A DNA stretch of 64,000 bases, taken from assembly GCF_010093815.1 (NCBI RefSeq), contig NW_022985554.1, positions 714,999-778,998 on the forward strand, in the 5' to 3' direction. A program made the position numbers and the translations under genes. The DNA comes from Pseudovirgaria hyperparasitica (lineage: Eukaryota; Ascomycota; Dothideomycetes; Acrospermales; Acrospermaceae). Under the pieces are notes generated by a model. It ran no database searches. It saw only the letters and a program-made list of their open reading frames with translations, and was not told where the DNA came from. Positions 1-11,100 of the stretch are shown one piece after another. Position 1 is the stretch's first letter; each line of letters opens with the position of its first letter.

Positions 1-377
1 TCAAAACAGAGCCTCAGTCTCATGCTAATTGTAAGACCTCTGGCAGGCGATCTACTAAGAACATTCGCCGTACCAATGCATACAAACAACCGACTTTGAG
101 TCCTTCGAGATGAGATGACTTTAGGTTTGCGACCAAAGTTCACACTGTGTAATGAATCATATGTCGGCGCAGATGGAAACAGAATAGTCTCCCAGTCCCC
201 AAAAAGACAGAGTAGGCTGTCAAACAAAGAAACCATCTACTGGTGCAGAGTTACACCCATGTAGCAACCTGCAACGTGACGTCAGACTCCAGCCACAGCT
301 AGAATATAGAATGTATTATGGCATAGCTCCAGGTCCTGATTTTCCCCAATGGTCACACCTTCCACTCGAATGACAAC
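1..377. other. 5' flank of the HET gene, no gene seen
   Basis: I see no convincing coding region, repeat or RNA gene here. The stretch presumably carries the promoter and 5' leader of the HET-domain gene that follows. No clear TATA box stands out. Confidence 0.4.
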
Positions 378-2219
378 ATGTCTGATGAATACAGCTATGA
401 GAGAATTGACACAGATAGGCGCGAGATACGTCTACTCGTAATTCACTGTCCGCCGGGAACAAACAGTGATTTGGTTTGCTGCGACTTCAAGTATATCTCG
501 CTTCTTGACGACCCAGTTACAGAGTACAAAACCATATCTTATGCCTGGGGCGCCGACTATCCAAAGGCGAAGATATCTATCGGGGGTAAACAACTTGTTG
601 TACCCCTGAATGCCGAAAAGGCGCTTCGATGCTTTCGACTGCCCGATCAGGACCGCGTACTATGGATTGACGCCGCGTATATCAACCAAGCAGACGACGG
701 TGAAGATGGCGAAAAGGGACCTCAAGTCCGGTACATGAGTCTGATATATTCGAAATCTCAGGGAAACCTAGTGCATCTTGGTGATGACGCTGATGGGCTT
801 GGAGGATTAGCGTTCAAGACGGTGCGATACCTGCGAGACAACAGACTGAGCATGCTTGACGATGATGCGATCAAGCCGGACTCCGACGAGGCGAGAGCAC
901 TCTCCAGCCTGTTCTCCTGCCCGTGGTTCTGTCGTGCTTGGGTTGTGCAGGAAGTAGTCCTTGGAGGCCCGGCACATTGCTTCCTCGGCACACACGACAT
1001 CTGGATCAAGGCATTTCTAGAATGTGCGCTCTTTGTCGGCATGGAGAGAAAATGGCAAAGTGATGCAGGTCAGCTTGCCGAGAAGTTCGGTCGCAGTGCT
1101 GCTATGGCTATAGACAACTTGATCACCCTACGCGATGTTCGCCAAAAATACAAGGAAGGGTGGTCTGGACTTCAGGAAAAGCCTGATATTGCAACACTGC
1201 TGCAGAGGAGAAGACAGTGCAAGGATCCAAGAGACATGGTGTATAGCATTGTCGGTCTCTGGGATCCAGATGTGACACGCGATATACCACCACGGCTGAG
1301 GATTCGATACGAGGCCTCGGTGCCGGACGTGTACAGATCGACAACAAGGTATTCTATTCGAACCCGGGACGGTCCGTACATCCTGCATCAGGTTGCTCAT
1401 CGAACGGATGGGGACTTAGAGGAAAATGACATACCAGCATGGGCATATCAAGAGAACGGTACGGTCGAGGAGCACAATTTCCCCACTTGGGTACCTCGTT
1501 GGGACCGTGATACAGAAGAAGGTGCACCACATGACCTGAGTGTACATTTCAAATGCTGGCATCCGTGGAATGCACTGGTCAAGCGCGCAGACAAATGCGA
1601 GGATTCTATAGCGAACATTCTAACTCTCGATGGGATTATGATCGATACTGTCAGCGCAGTGACCTCACCTCTCCGAGCGGACCAACAGCGTGATCCTGTT
1701 GCATTGCACAGCTTCGTGGAAGCTGTTGAGAGGATCACAAGAGGAGTTATGGACGGGGATGTCACAGATTCGGTCGCAGAGACACTCATTGCAGGGTGTC
1801 AGAATCCACACAAACTCGCTACAGCAGAACACTGGGCTCCATATGAGACATTCCGAGAGCATCTTACTCAGATTGTAAAGACTGGGGTGGACATGCGCCT
1901 TCCGCAAGCTATGCATGCGGGAGGAGGCAGGAAAGCTTATTTCACACGACTTGTGACCGCGTGTCTCTGGCGTCGGTTCATAGCCACAAAGGATGGACAT
2001 CTAGGGCTTGCGCCGCGGGCGACAAGGGAGGGTGATGTCCTAGTGGCTCTGCGGAACGGCATGTGGCCTTTTGTGCTGAGGCCTATGGTAAGCGAGAGCG
2101 GTGTAGAAAGCAAGTATCAATTTCTCGGCCAAGCATATCTGAGAGGATTCATGCAGGGCGAGATTGTGCAGCAGTGTACTGATGGAAGAAGAGAGACTCA
2201 AACGTTCAGTATGGTATAA
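378..2219 (+). CDS. HET-domain (heterokaryon incompatibility) protein
   Basis: This single-exon gene encodes 613 residues. The HET domain (family PF06985) lies at about residues 45-200, with the typical opening TISYAWG, the LWIDAAYINQ block (usually LWIDAICINQ) and a QVRYMSLIYSKS block ending in VHLGDD. A later segment with RRRQCKDPRDMVYSIVGL is the usual 'D.R.K.Y.LLGL' region of these proteins. HET proteins act in nonself recognition and can trigger programmed cell death in fungal heterokaryons; which partner allele this one senses cannot be read from sequence. A small acidic insertion (DDGEDGEKG) sits between the INQ motif and the following helix. No transmembrane segment or signal peptide is seen, so a cytosolic protein is expected. 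The family is greatly expanded in Pezizomycotina, and most members are not proven het loci. Confidence 0.9.
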   Translation: MSDEYSYERIDTDRREIRLLVIHCPPGTNSDLVCCDFKYISLLDDPVTEYKTISYAWGADYPKAKISIGGKQLVVPLNAEKALRCFRLPDQDRVLWIDAAYINQADDGEDGEKGPQVRYMSLIYSKSQGNLVHLGDDADGLGGLAFKTVRYLRDNRLSMLDDDAIKPDSDEARALSSLFSCPWFCRAWVVQEVVLGGPAHCFLGTHDIWIKAFLECALFVGMERKWQSDAGQLAEKFGRSAAMAIDNLITLRDVRQKYKEGWSGLQEKPDIATLLQRRRQCKDPRDMVYSIVGLWDPDVTRDIPPRLRIRYEASVPDVYRSTTRYSIRTRDGPYILHQVAHRTDGDLEENDIPAWAYQENGTVEEHNFPTWVPRWDRDTEEGAPHDLSVHFKCWHPWNALVKRADKCEDSIANILTLDGIMIDTVSAVTSPLRADQQRDPVALHSFVEAVERITRGVMDGDVTDSVAETLIAGCQNPHKLATAEHWAPYETFREHLTQIVKTGVDMRLPQAMHAGGGRKAYFTRLVTACLWRRFIATKDGHLGLAPRATREGDVLVALRNGMWPFVLRPMVSESGVESKYQFLGQAYLRGFMQGEIVQQCTDGRRETQTFSMV

Positions 2220-2843
2220 TGGTCTCTGATCAAGACGAGTCTGAGCATCTTTCAATGTCGAAAAAGAAGAGGGTCTTTTGATAGGCACCGTTTCAAGGGT
2301 CACAAATCAAAGACACAGACACAGATAGCAAGGACTTTGATGGTTATTTGGCCCCTCAGATGGTTACGAGGACGGGCGCAGGAGGTGAGCTGCGCTTTGG
2401 TTTAGGATTCGGAATACGAGATTAGACCCACGAGCAAGGCTGACTTTAACCGGAGACGTAATACATAGTCCGATCCGAGTCAACAACATAGAGGCTGTGC
2501 ATATCACCGACGGCGCAACACCGACCCGACCCCGTTCTAGCTTCTATATCAAGCTGATGCCAAGCCATCGCCAAGGATACACAACAGAGCTTGGTATGTC
2601 TGGCAGCCGCGGAATTGGGGCGGAGCCCAAATGCTAAGACTGTATATGGCATTGCTTGCGTTATGCTAATTGCGCGGGCTATGATACGCTTCGTTCAATT
2701 CTCGTGATATCAGCGCCCAGTAATCCTGACGCGTATACCTCTCTCTCTGCTTTGGAAATGACCATCTACTATATAAACAAACACATATACGGCATGAACC
2801 TCTCGGCACCTTCAGCAATTTATTCCCTTTATCTATAGCGAGC
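2220..2843. other. Intergenic region and promoter of the copper monooxygenase gene
   Basis: No gene is supported here. The stretch holds the 3' flank of the HET gene and the upstream region of the next gene, with a TATA-like element near its end. Confidence 0.5.
2770..2777 (+). promoter_or_regulatory. Probable TATA box of the copper monooxygenase gene
   Basis: The sequence TATATAAA lies about 65 bases before the start codon at 2844, in a suitable position for a core promoter. This is motif evidence only. Confidence 0.45.
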
Positions 2844-4643
2844 ATGTTGCAATTCCAGAATTCCGTGAGGACACGATACCTCTCATATTCCTTTCTACTC
2901 TATCTGGCCTCTGTTTCAGTCTTGCCAAATCTTGCATTGGCACAGGACACTAATCTTGACTGGGTCAGCTTTGATCGCAGTCAATTCGACGGAAATGCTG
3001 CACTCGATACGGAAGGAAATGTCCAAGTCTTCTGGAAGACCGGAGACAACTACTCGACATACGGAGTTGCCTCTCGATCCGAGGGTTATCTCGCACTCGG
3101 ATTCAGCGAGACTGGCGCAATGACTGGTGCTGATATTGCCGTTGGATACAGAAACAGTGATGGAGAGTTTGTGCTTGAGAACCGCCATGCAACCGACTTT
3201 GTCACCCCGGAACTGTCTGATGACCAAACCAACAACATTCGGCTGAGAGAAGGGTCCCAAGAAAACGGAGTGACAGCGTTCGTGTTCGAGAAGAAGAACA
3301 GGGCAGATTGTCTTGAGAACCAAGTCGATGTCTCGACAGACTCCTGGCAGTGGTTCATATACGCCTTTTCCGACGAGAACACTTTTGCCCAGCACGGGCC
3401 TGGTCACAACGGAAAGAAATACATCAAGCTAGGCACCGGAACGACGATTTCGGTCAACGAGATCCGAGATATCGACGGTGCACAAAACTTCACCATCGCC
3501 CAGCCTGAGATGACCATTCCTACCCAAGAGACCACCTATTGCTACACCCTCCACAAGCTGCCCGAGGGCAACAAGAACTTCATCCTCGGCGAGCGCCCTT
3601 CGTCTTCCAGCGACCTGCTCCACCACCTCGTCGTCTACGCATGCTACGACCTCCCCGACTCGGCCAAATCCATGGTCGGCGAGGACCCCAACTGCGACTT
3701 CGAAAACTTCTCCAACCCATGCACCGGCTTCGTCACCGAATGGGCACCCGGCATGACCGGCCGCACCTTCGAGCCCGGCTTCGGCAAGCCCTTTGGCTCC
3801 GACAGCTACGAATACGTCATGTTCGAGACGCACTACAACAACCCAGACGGCCTCGACGACGTCTCCGCCACAGCCGCCTACACATTCCTCTACAACGACG
3901 ACCAAGTCGACACCGAAATCGGCACCCTCACCCTCGGCGACTACCAAGTCGAAGGCTGGACCCTCGAGCCCGGCCAACCCCTCGTCCCACACTCCACCGT
4001 CTGCACCCCCGAATGCACCTCCCGCTGGCCCTCCGCCGGCATCACCGCCGTCAGCGTCTTCTTCCACATGCACCAGCGCGGCGTCAACCAACACGTGCAA
4101 ATCATCCGCGACGGCGTCGAAATCAGCCCCCTAGCCTCCATCCGCAGCTTCGAGTACGGCTACCAGTTCTCCAAGAGCATCGCAGAAGTCCAACTCCTGC
4201 CCGGCGACAAACTCATCACCATCTGCGAATTCGACACTTCTGCCGACGATACCCCGGTGCCGGGCGGGCTGGCGAGCAGGGACGAGATGTGCTTTGCCTG
4301 GGTCGACTATTATCCTGCTAACGGCGTTATTGTCTGCTCGCAGCTTGATCTCGGCCAGGCGCCGGATAATCCGCTTAATGGCACGGCGGCGCTGTGTCTG
4401 GATGCGTATAATGATAGTATGCCTATCTATCCGTCGGACCAGATCGACGCGTCGTTTACGCCGTTGGAGGAGAGGGGGAATGCTTGTGATGTGTCTGGGG
4501 ATGCCACTACAGATGAAGCGCCGTCGAGTGCGGGACCGGCGGGAGCGAGTCCTACGACGGGCTCAGCCTCTTTATCCAAGGGGTTGCCGGTGCTTTTCGG
4601 GGCTGTGGTTGTTGCGGCGACGGCATTGCTTGTTACTTGTTAA
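2844..4643 (+). CDS. Secreted DOMON / copper type II monooxygenase-like protein, GPI-anchored
   Basis: A single exon of 599 codons. Residues 1-34 form a signal peptide ending ALA-Q. A DOMON domain covers about 35-175. The two copper domains of the peptidylglycine/dopamine-beta monooxygenase family follow (about 220-345 and 360-520). All six expected copper ligands can be seen: His260-His261 (LLHHLVVYAC) and His330 (ETHYNNP) for one copper, and His408, His410 (FFHMHQRG) and Met482 (RDEMCFAW) for the other. The tail is Ser/Ala/Gly-rich and ends in a hydrophobic run (about 582-597), which is what a GPI signal looks like. The family uses copper, ascorbate and oxygen to hydroxylate small substrates; the substrate of the fungal members is unknown. 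The middle of the gene is strongly C-rich at third codon positions, which leaves long false open frames on the other strand. A Ctr copper transporter lies 11 kb away. Confidence 0.88.
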   Translation: MLQFQNSVRTRYLSYSFLLYLASVSVLPNLALAQDTNLDWVSFDRSQFDGNAALDTEGNVQVFWKTGDNYSTYGVASRSEGYLALGFSETGAMTGADIAVGYRNSDGEFVLENRHATDFVTPELSDDQTNNIRLREGSQENGVTAFVFEKKNRADCLENQVDVSTDSWQWFIYAFSDENTFAQHGPGHNGKKYIKLGTGTTISVNEIRDIDGAQNFTIAQPEMTIPTQETTYCYTLHKLPEGNKNFILGERPSSSSDLLHHLVVYACYDLPDSAKSMVGEDPNCDFENFSNPCTGFVTEWAPGMTGRTFEPGFGKPFGSDSYEYVMFETHYNNPDGLDDVSATAAYTFLYNDDQVDTEIGTLTLGDYQVEGWTLEPGQPLVPHSTVCTPECTSRWPSAGITAVSVFFHMHQRGVNQHVQIIRDGVEISPLASIRSFEYGYQFSKSIAEVQLLPGDKLITICEFDTSADDTPVPGGLASRDEMCFAWVDYYPANGVIVCSQLDLGQAPDNPLNGTAALCLDAYNDSMPIYPSDQIDASFTPLEERGNACDVSGDATTDEAPSSAGPAGASPTTGSASLSKGLPVLFGAVVVAATALLVTC

Positions 4644-5123
4644 TCCTATTCAGATATTGCATTGGAGAGCGCGCGCGAGAGAGAGAGACACTATAGATTC
4701 CATGAAGTCCACCCTCATCCCTTGTATGTATTCTTTTGAACCTGGAATTTATATTTAAATATATCATATGTACATGGCTGGCATGGACAAACAGTCCAAA
4801 ACACGCTATACCGTGTATTCCAACGTACTACTACTCTAGATGACACAAAGCAACGAAAACGCCGGACAGAAGCGTATGGCGGGGGGCCCGAAGGCCCCCA
4901 GTCCCTCCAAAACTTGCAATTGCACGAGAGCCCCCCGTCCCAATCCCTGACGCCACACATGCTGAACCCGCTCTAAATGCTCCCTTCACTGTTCCACCTG
5001 TCCTATATGCATTACAAATCAAAAACATCAAAACGATCGACTCCTTCTCTGCTTCCCTGTGCTCTTTCTTTCCCCTCCTCCTTTACGCGGAGTAATAGTC
5101 ACTCCGCTAAGGGAAAATAAGTC
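4644..5123. other. Convergent 3' region, no gene seen
   Basis: This stretch lies between the 3' ends of two converging genes. It contains a short GC/GA simple-sequence patch near 4664-4690 and nothing else I can support. Confidence 0.5.
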
Positions 5124-8100
5124 CTAATCCTTGTGCCCCGGCAACCTGTCCAAAAGCTTCTTGCCCAGTAGCATCTTACTTTTCCTCCTCGTGCTCTTCG
5201 AATCATCGTCCTCCGTGCCATCATGGCCCGCCGTGCTTGGCCTCCTTCCATTGACGCCATCGTGCTTGTTGCCCAGTGGACTTAACCCACTAATCTTCTC
5301 ACCGATTGCATTATGCGTCCGCTGGCTTAAAGTTGTCAGGTGTCTGCTGAGCGTGTGTCGTACCGTCTCCGGCTCCATGGGATCCACGCGGCCAAGCTCC
5401 TCGGCGAACTTGACTGCTTCACCTTGAAACTCTTCCTCGCCGGGAATGTGCTCGCCAGGTACCCAGGCTGAGTGCATGGATGATGCGTAGCTGCTAGCTG
5501 GCTGAGAGATAACCGAGCCGCGACCTGAGCGACCTGAAGTGAAGGATTTGCGTGGCGGGCCGGACGGATCGGACAGTGAGGTGTCGGATGCATTGGCTGG
5601 TGTGGATGAGTACGGGCTGCCGGATGTGGGTTGGCCTGTCGCACAGTCTTGGGCTTGCTGGACAGCGGCGGAGGAGAGTAAAGCGCTGCTATTGGCGATC
5701 TGGCGGAGCTTGCTCTGTTGCAACTTGCTGGGGCGGTGATGGCTAAACTTGTTCCCGATGATGGCGCCAGTATGGCTTATGAGCGCCCGAGTAACGTCCT
5801 TCTTTAGTTGCAAGGCTAGGTCGAGGTTTGACCATGTCTTGTTCCGATACTCGAGAGTTGGCATGCGGAACACGAGATTATGTACATCCTCGACATTGCG
5901 CTGACCTTTGCCCTTATAAGACAAACAAAGTACCAGGCTTGGGATCTTTACATATGCCAAAGTCATGTAGTTCGATGCACGAGACATCATCTGCGTAAGG
6001 TCATCAGAGCGAGTCTCTTTCTTAGTTGCGCTGGTACTGGTCGAAGCTGTACTGCTGTTTACACGCGTAAGTCGAAATTTGTTTGGTCTATTGCCATCAA
6101 GAGAATTGGAGTGCGATGGCTGCCCACTTGACGACATTACTGAGGGTGACCGAGCGCTCGGTGGACGAGTGGAATGAGTAGTGAGTGTGTCCGTAGAAAC
6201 GTCATGCTTGCGGAAAATCGATCCTCTACTACTACCCGTAGAGTCTCGGAAAAGTCCAAGGCCGTGTAGTCTATCCCGATGTGACTGGGCACTACTCTGT
6301 GTTGACCGCGTCCTAGACTGTGAAAGATTGAGCGTAGGCTGAAGTCTTAATTCTAAAGATCCAGCGCCCAAAGCATCATCTTCCGGTGGTTCTTCGATTG
6401 TCGGGATATCCGGCACGTGTCTATTGCTAGGCTCCCCAGACTGCTCGTCCTCGTCCTCCTCTTCTTGTGATGGCAACATGCTACGGACCAAGAAGGGAGA
6501 AGAATTGGTGTGCTCAGCTCCCTTTTTCCCTTGCTTGGGGAAGACGTATTCGAACAACTTGAGACCAATTTCCTTTTCTAGCTGGACCTTTAGCGGGAAG
6601 AGGTTGACTTCAAAGTGGTTGACGACAGGTATGCCAGCAATAGGCTCCAGCATCAACCAGTTTACTCGAAGCATTCTGGCCTCGCGACCCTCCGCAAATG
6701 CCCGTCCTTCCTCTTCAATAAACGGAGATATCATTTCAGGATACAAAGCGTTCGGCAAGAGATTTAGACCCTGCACACGACCAATCTCCACCGTGTTGTT
6801 ATTTGACCCATCGTTATTATTAGTGCGATCAAAGGAGGCATCCTTCAGTTGAAATTCGGCGAGAGGCTCATTGCCCTCACGCACCAGGTGCCATACAATC
6901 TCAGACGCGGCAATATACCATCGAAGAATACCCTCCGATTCTGATGCCTTTGCTCTGTCGTCCATACGTCGCTGTGACGTGGTAATAGCTTTCATCATGA
7001 AGAACAGCTCGTCTTCACAAGAAGCCAAGTCTTGCTCCATCGCGAGCCGGTCTCTCCATCCTTGGCGATCAAGATATTTTTCGTTGACCTGGAAATGCGT
7101 CTTGATTTCTTCTAGTTGACGAATGCGCTCCTGGAGCATGACTACCATTTCTGGAGCCCCCGACAGGTTGCTGAAATCGGACGCGAGTATGATCTTCTCG
7201 AGCCGCTCGTTCCGCGTCTTCTCCAAAGGCTCGCTGTACAAAAGTAGATCCAGAACGATAATATATAAAGAGTAGTATTGTGCAGAGTCGCAAATAGCTC
7301 TGAGATGTGGAAAGTCAATCCACAGATGGTCCATGCGATTTTCTGCCGAATCCACCACAGACCGTCTCTTCTTGTCACCACCGGTAACATCGTCATTGTA
7401 CTTGAGACGTAAAGTGTTGTATTTATCGAAGCGCAGGCTCGCCGAGGTCCTCTTGACAACCCTTTGAAATCCATAAGGATTGAGTTCAAATTCGAACATA
7501 ACCTCGAATGGTACCCACGGCGGCCACGATGATCCGTAAGGAGCGCCATAGCGGTTACCAGAATACATGTGGAGATAGTCGGTGGAAAATGTCTTGCTGT
7601 TTGTCACAAACATCTGCAGTGAGTCCATCGCTGCCGTGAACCTCCGCTGGACAAGGCCGCTGACCGAGTCGCTCACACGCTCTTTGTCCATGATGGAGAT
7701 GACCTTCAATTGCATACCCTTGGCAGCAACAAGCACAGCAGCGTTCTTGTTCTTCTCGCTCTGTAATTGGATTTGTGGCGCGATCAGACGTAGGTGGTAC
7801 GAATTTTGGGCTGTGAACTCCATTGCGATATCTTTACTTGCAGGATCTGCATAGTCCTCATTTTTCTCACTCTTTTCAGCGTCTTCTGCTTTAACAAACT
7901 TTTTGGCGTCATCGATAAGCTGTTGAATTCGATCTTCAATATCAGGATTTTCGCTCATTGGAGACATCGGAACTGACCCCTCTGCTGACGAAGTACCTTC
8001 GCGACCGTTCGTGGTGGGATATTGTGAGGTCCCTTGTTCTTCTACAATGTCTAGGATAAATTTGACAGCTTTTCTGGACATGTAATAAACAAAACCTCTC

Positions 8101-11100
8101 CGCTGACTGACTTCGTGGATGTAACGTAGAATGATGTTACGCAGAGAATTGTTCCACTTCAGCTGAACATTGTGAACAATGAAACGATTGTTGAAGTCAC
8201 TGATATAATCTGCGAACGGCGTAGAATCCAAGCCCTTCACGTCAGGATCGTGTGCGTCAGAGGTGTCTTCTCGGGCCTCGAAGTATTCGTCGTCTGCAGC
8301 TTCGCCTGTATCCGGGACGGCGCGTCGGTCACCAGTCTTCAGTCGCATGTCAAGTGTATCATACGCTGATTGGAGAAATACCTGCTTGCGCCTAAGTGCA
8401 TCAGAGTGCCTCTGCAAGATACGTAGGCGTTCGTGCAGTTCTTCTTTCGGATTCGACTCTCTGACAATTAAGAGCTCTTGCTCTCCAATCTCGCGATTGT
8501 TATGATCAAGCTGTTCAATGACTCTCGCTAATCGCTCTTCGATTAGGTCACGTTGAACTCTCCGAGGGTCATTTCTTGCGGACATTACACAAAAGTGCGT
8601 TGGTTCTTTCCCAAAATGGCTGTGTCGACTGGGATCCCCCGAAATATGGCCCTGGTGGTCTGTTTGCCGGAAGTATGTAAATCGTGGCGCGAAAGCCAGA
8701 GGGAGTATTTGCGTTTGTGGCACGGCCTCCGTAGGGAGTACCCAATCTAGCTCCACGAAATCATCCATGTCAATCCATTTGAGGTCCTTATCAGGTATCG
8801 TGAAATTACTGAGGTCCACAGGCGACGTGGCGCCATCCGTTTGGTAAGAGGCTAGCATTTCGTCTGTGGCCTCGTCGAGATCGTTGGAGTTCGGAGCGTT
8901 AACAAGCGCAGATATCGCTCTAATATCTGCTGCGATGAAGTCTAGCTGAGCTTCGTTGATCCGCATACCTGTGGTTTGGTTCGACTTGTCATTTCCTGAC
9001 GCTTTCGGTCCTTGTACCAGGGTCTTGAACTCTTCTCGTCGCTGGTGGAGATCGAGCATGAAGCTGTCTAGTCTGACCTTTAGTCCTGTGGCAGAGATAG
9101 CGCCATTATCGGTCCCTTCGTTATCTTTATGTTTGTAGATGTGGCTCATGAAGAGGGGCGACAATAGCAAGTTGTATTTGATCGTAGCAAGATGTCTCCC
9201 AAATTTTTTGCTCGACTTTTCAACCCCGGGCCAAAGCTTGCCCTGCCGAATTGGCAAGGACATAGCACCAGAGAACATCGACCACCAGTTGAAAAAATGG
9301 CTGAAGAAGCGTGGTGTAAGGTGAACGCTGTTGTAGTTGCTCGAAGGTTTCAGATTAGCCACAGACCAATCTCGATCGTGGGGTGCTGACACTGCTATCG
9401 AAAGATGGATATGGTTGCTCCTAAATCCACGAAATGCATCATAAACCTAAACGAGTCAGTGATATTTAGCGACATAAAGCTCATATTTGACGTACCTTGT
9501 TATTAGCACATTTCGCAAACTCCGGATTCTTCAGGACCACTTTGTAATGAGGAATGAATTCGAATGACCGATTTGAGGCTCTCTCGAGGTTACGTTCGAA
9601 CACGAGACCGGCAAGCCACTGAACTCGGCCAGAGAGCTTCATGATGGTCTTCTTGAAGGATGCTTGGTGCCGGTTGCTGAGCCCACTATGAACACTATCG
9701 GCGTCTGAGATTTCGGGATCGGCTAGAATACGGGCGTAGTGACCTAGATCTGGAATTGCGAGCACGTAGTTACCACTGTCGACGGTCATGAACTTCTTCG
9801 GATCATCATGGCGACACAGGCTCCATCGAACGTCATTTCGCCAACACATAACAAAACCAGCACCATGTCCTGTGACCATGTATGGATCGCGTGAACCTAA
9901 GAAAGTGTGTATGTTAGGACTAGGTGCCCACGAGTAGTGACAAGAAAAACTAACCTTTCAGGATTAGGTGGACATCCCCGTCGCCCTTCCAGTGTACATT
10001 GATGCGTGAATGGAAGGTGAGACGGATTTTGTCCCAGAACCCGACCCTTTCCGATGGGTCTATAGCCGGCTTGGTGAAGCTTTCAATGACTTGCATCATG
10101 TCCTGAATAGCTGGTTGATACGATGTTCCCCAAGTAAACCGGGTCGGATAGCTCGTATTGACATCGACGCTCATGTCGGAATATGTCTTGACAGGAGAGA
10201 CAGTACGTGGAACTCTGACTGAAAACCCTTTGGCAGCCTTTCCAGTGTCGTCTGTTTGAGCTGGGACTACCACAACGTGCACATATCGCATGGATTCATG
10301 ATCTTGAAATTCTTCCCCAATCACAAAGTCTGTTCTCAGAGACAGACTTGGCAAGCGCGGCGATTGTCCTGATCTAATGGCAGGTACATGAAGCAATGGA
10401 AGTGGATAATCTCGAAGGGTCACTCTGACTTCGCCCATGTTGACCTGAACATTCATAGGAATGAGCAACGAGTACTTTTGGTCGAATGGCATGCCTTTAC
10501 CAATGCGATGTAAGAAGGTCGAATACTGTGAAACTGGAAAGGACGGCTTATCGATGACCAGACTGAAATCGCTCACAAGCATGCCCATCAAGGCAGGTCT
10601 TTGAGGAATCGCCATGATGACCTCTTTTTGCTGAGTATCATCATCAGGCATCTCATCTAGGCCCCAGAATATAGATCGGATGTCCTTCATCGTCCGAGAT
10701 TGCGTGTCCAGCCCGTGATCGATCCTCTTCTTCCAAGTTTGCGCATTGAGCTTCTGAAGTCTCTCACGGGCTTCCTCAATGTCCATTTGTGTTGATGCAG
10801 ACACATTGGCTTTGCCTTCCATGTCATAACGCATTTCACGAGTCTTGCGGTTGGGCGACAGTGTATCCTCGTCTGAGACATGCTCGCTTTTGCTTCTCCC
10901 TTTCGCTGATGTGCGCTTCTTCTTAATTCGACTGCGACCCTCGTGCGTTGACTTGGCGCGCACTTTATGCGACGTTGATCCACGAGTCTTATTAAGCTCT
11001 TCGAGCTTCTTCACTTTGAGTCGGAAAGCTTCCTCTCGAGCTAGTCTCTGCTTTTGTTCGAGTAGGCCTAGACGGTATATGACACCCAATTTCCACTCAA

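Noticed and set aside
3429-4321. Long open frames opposite and out of frame with the copper monooxygenase (223 and 260 codons)
   Set aside because: They mirror the C-rich third positions of the real gene and have extreme Val/Gly/Glu or Arg/His/Pro composition.
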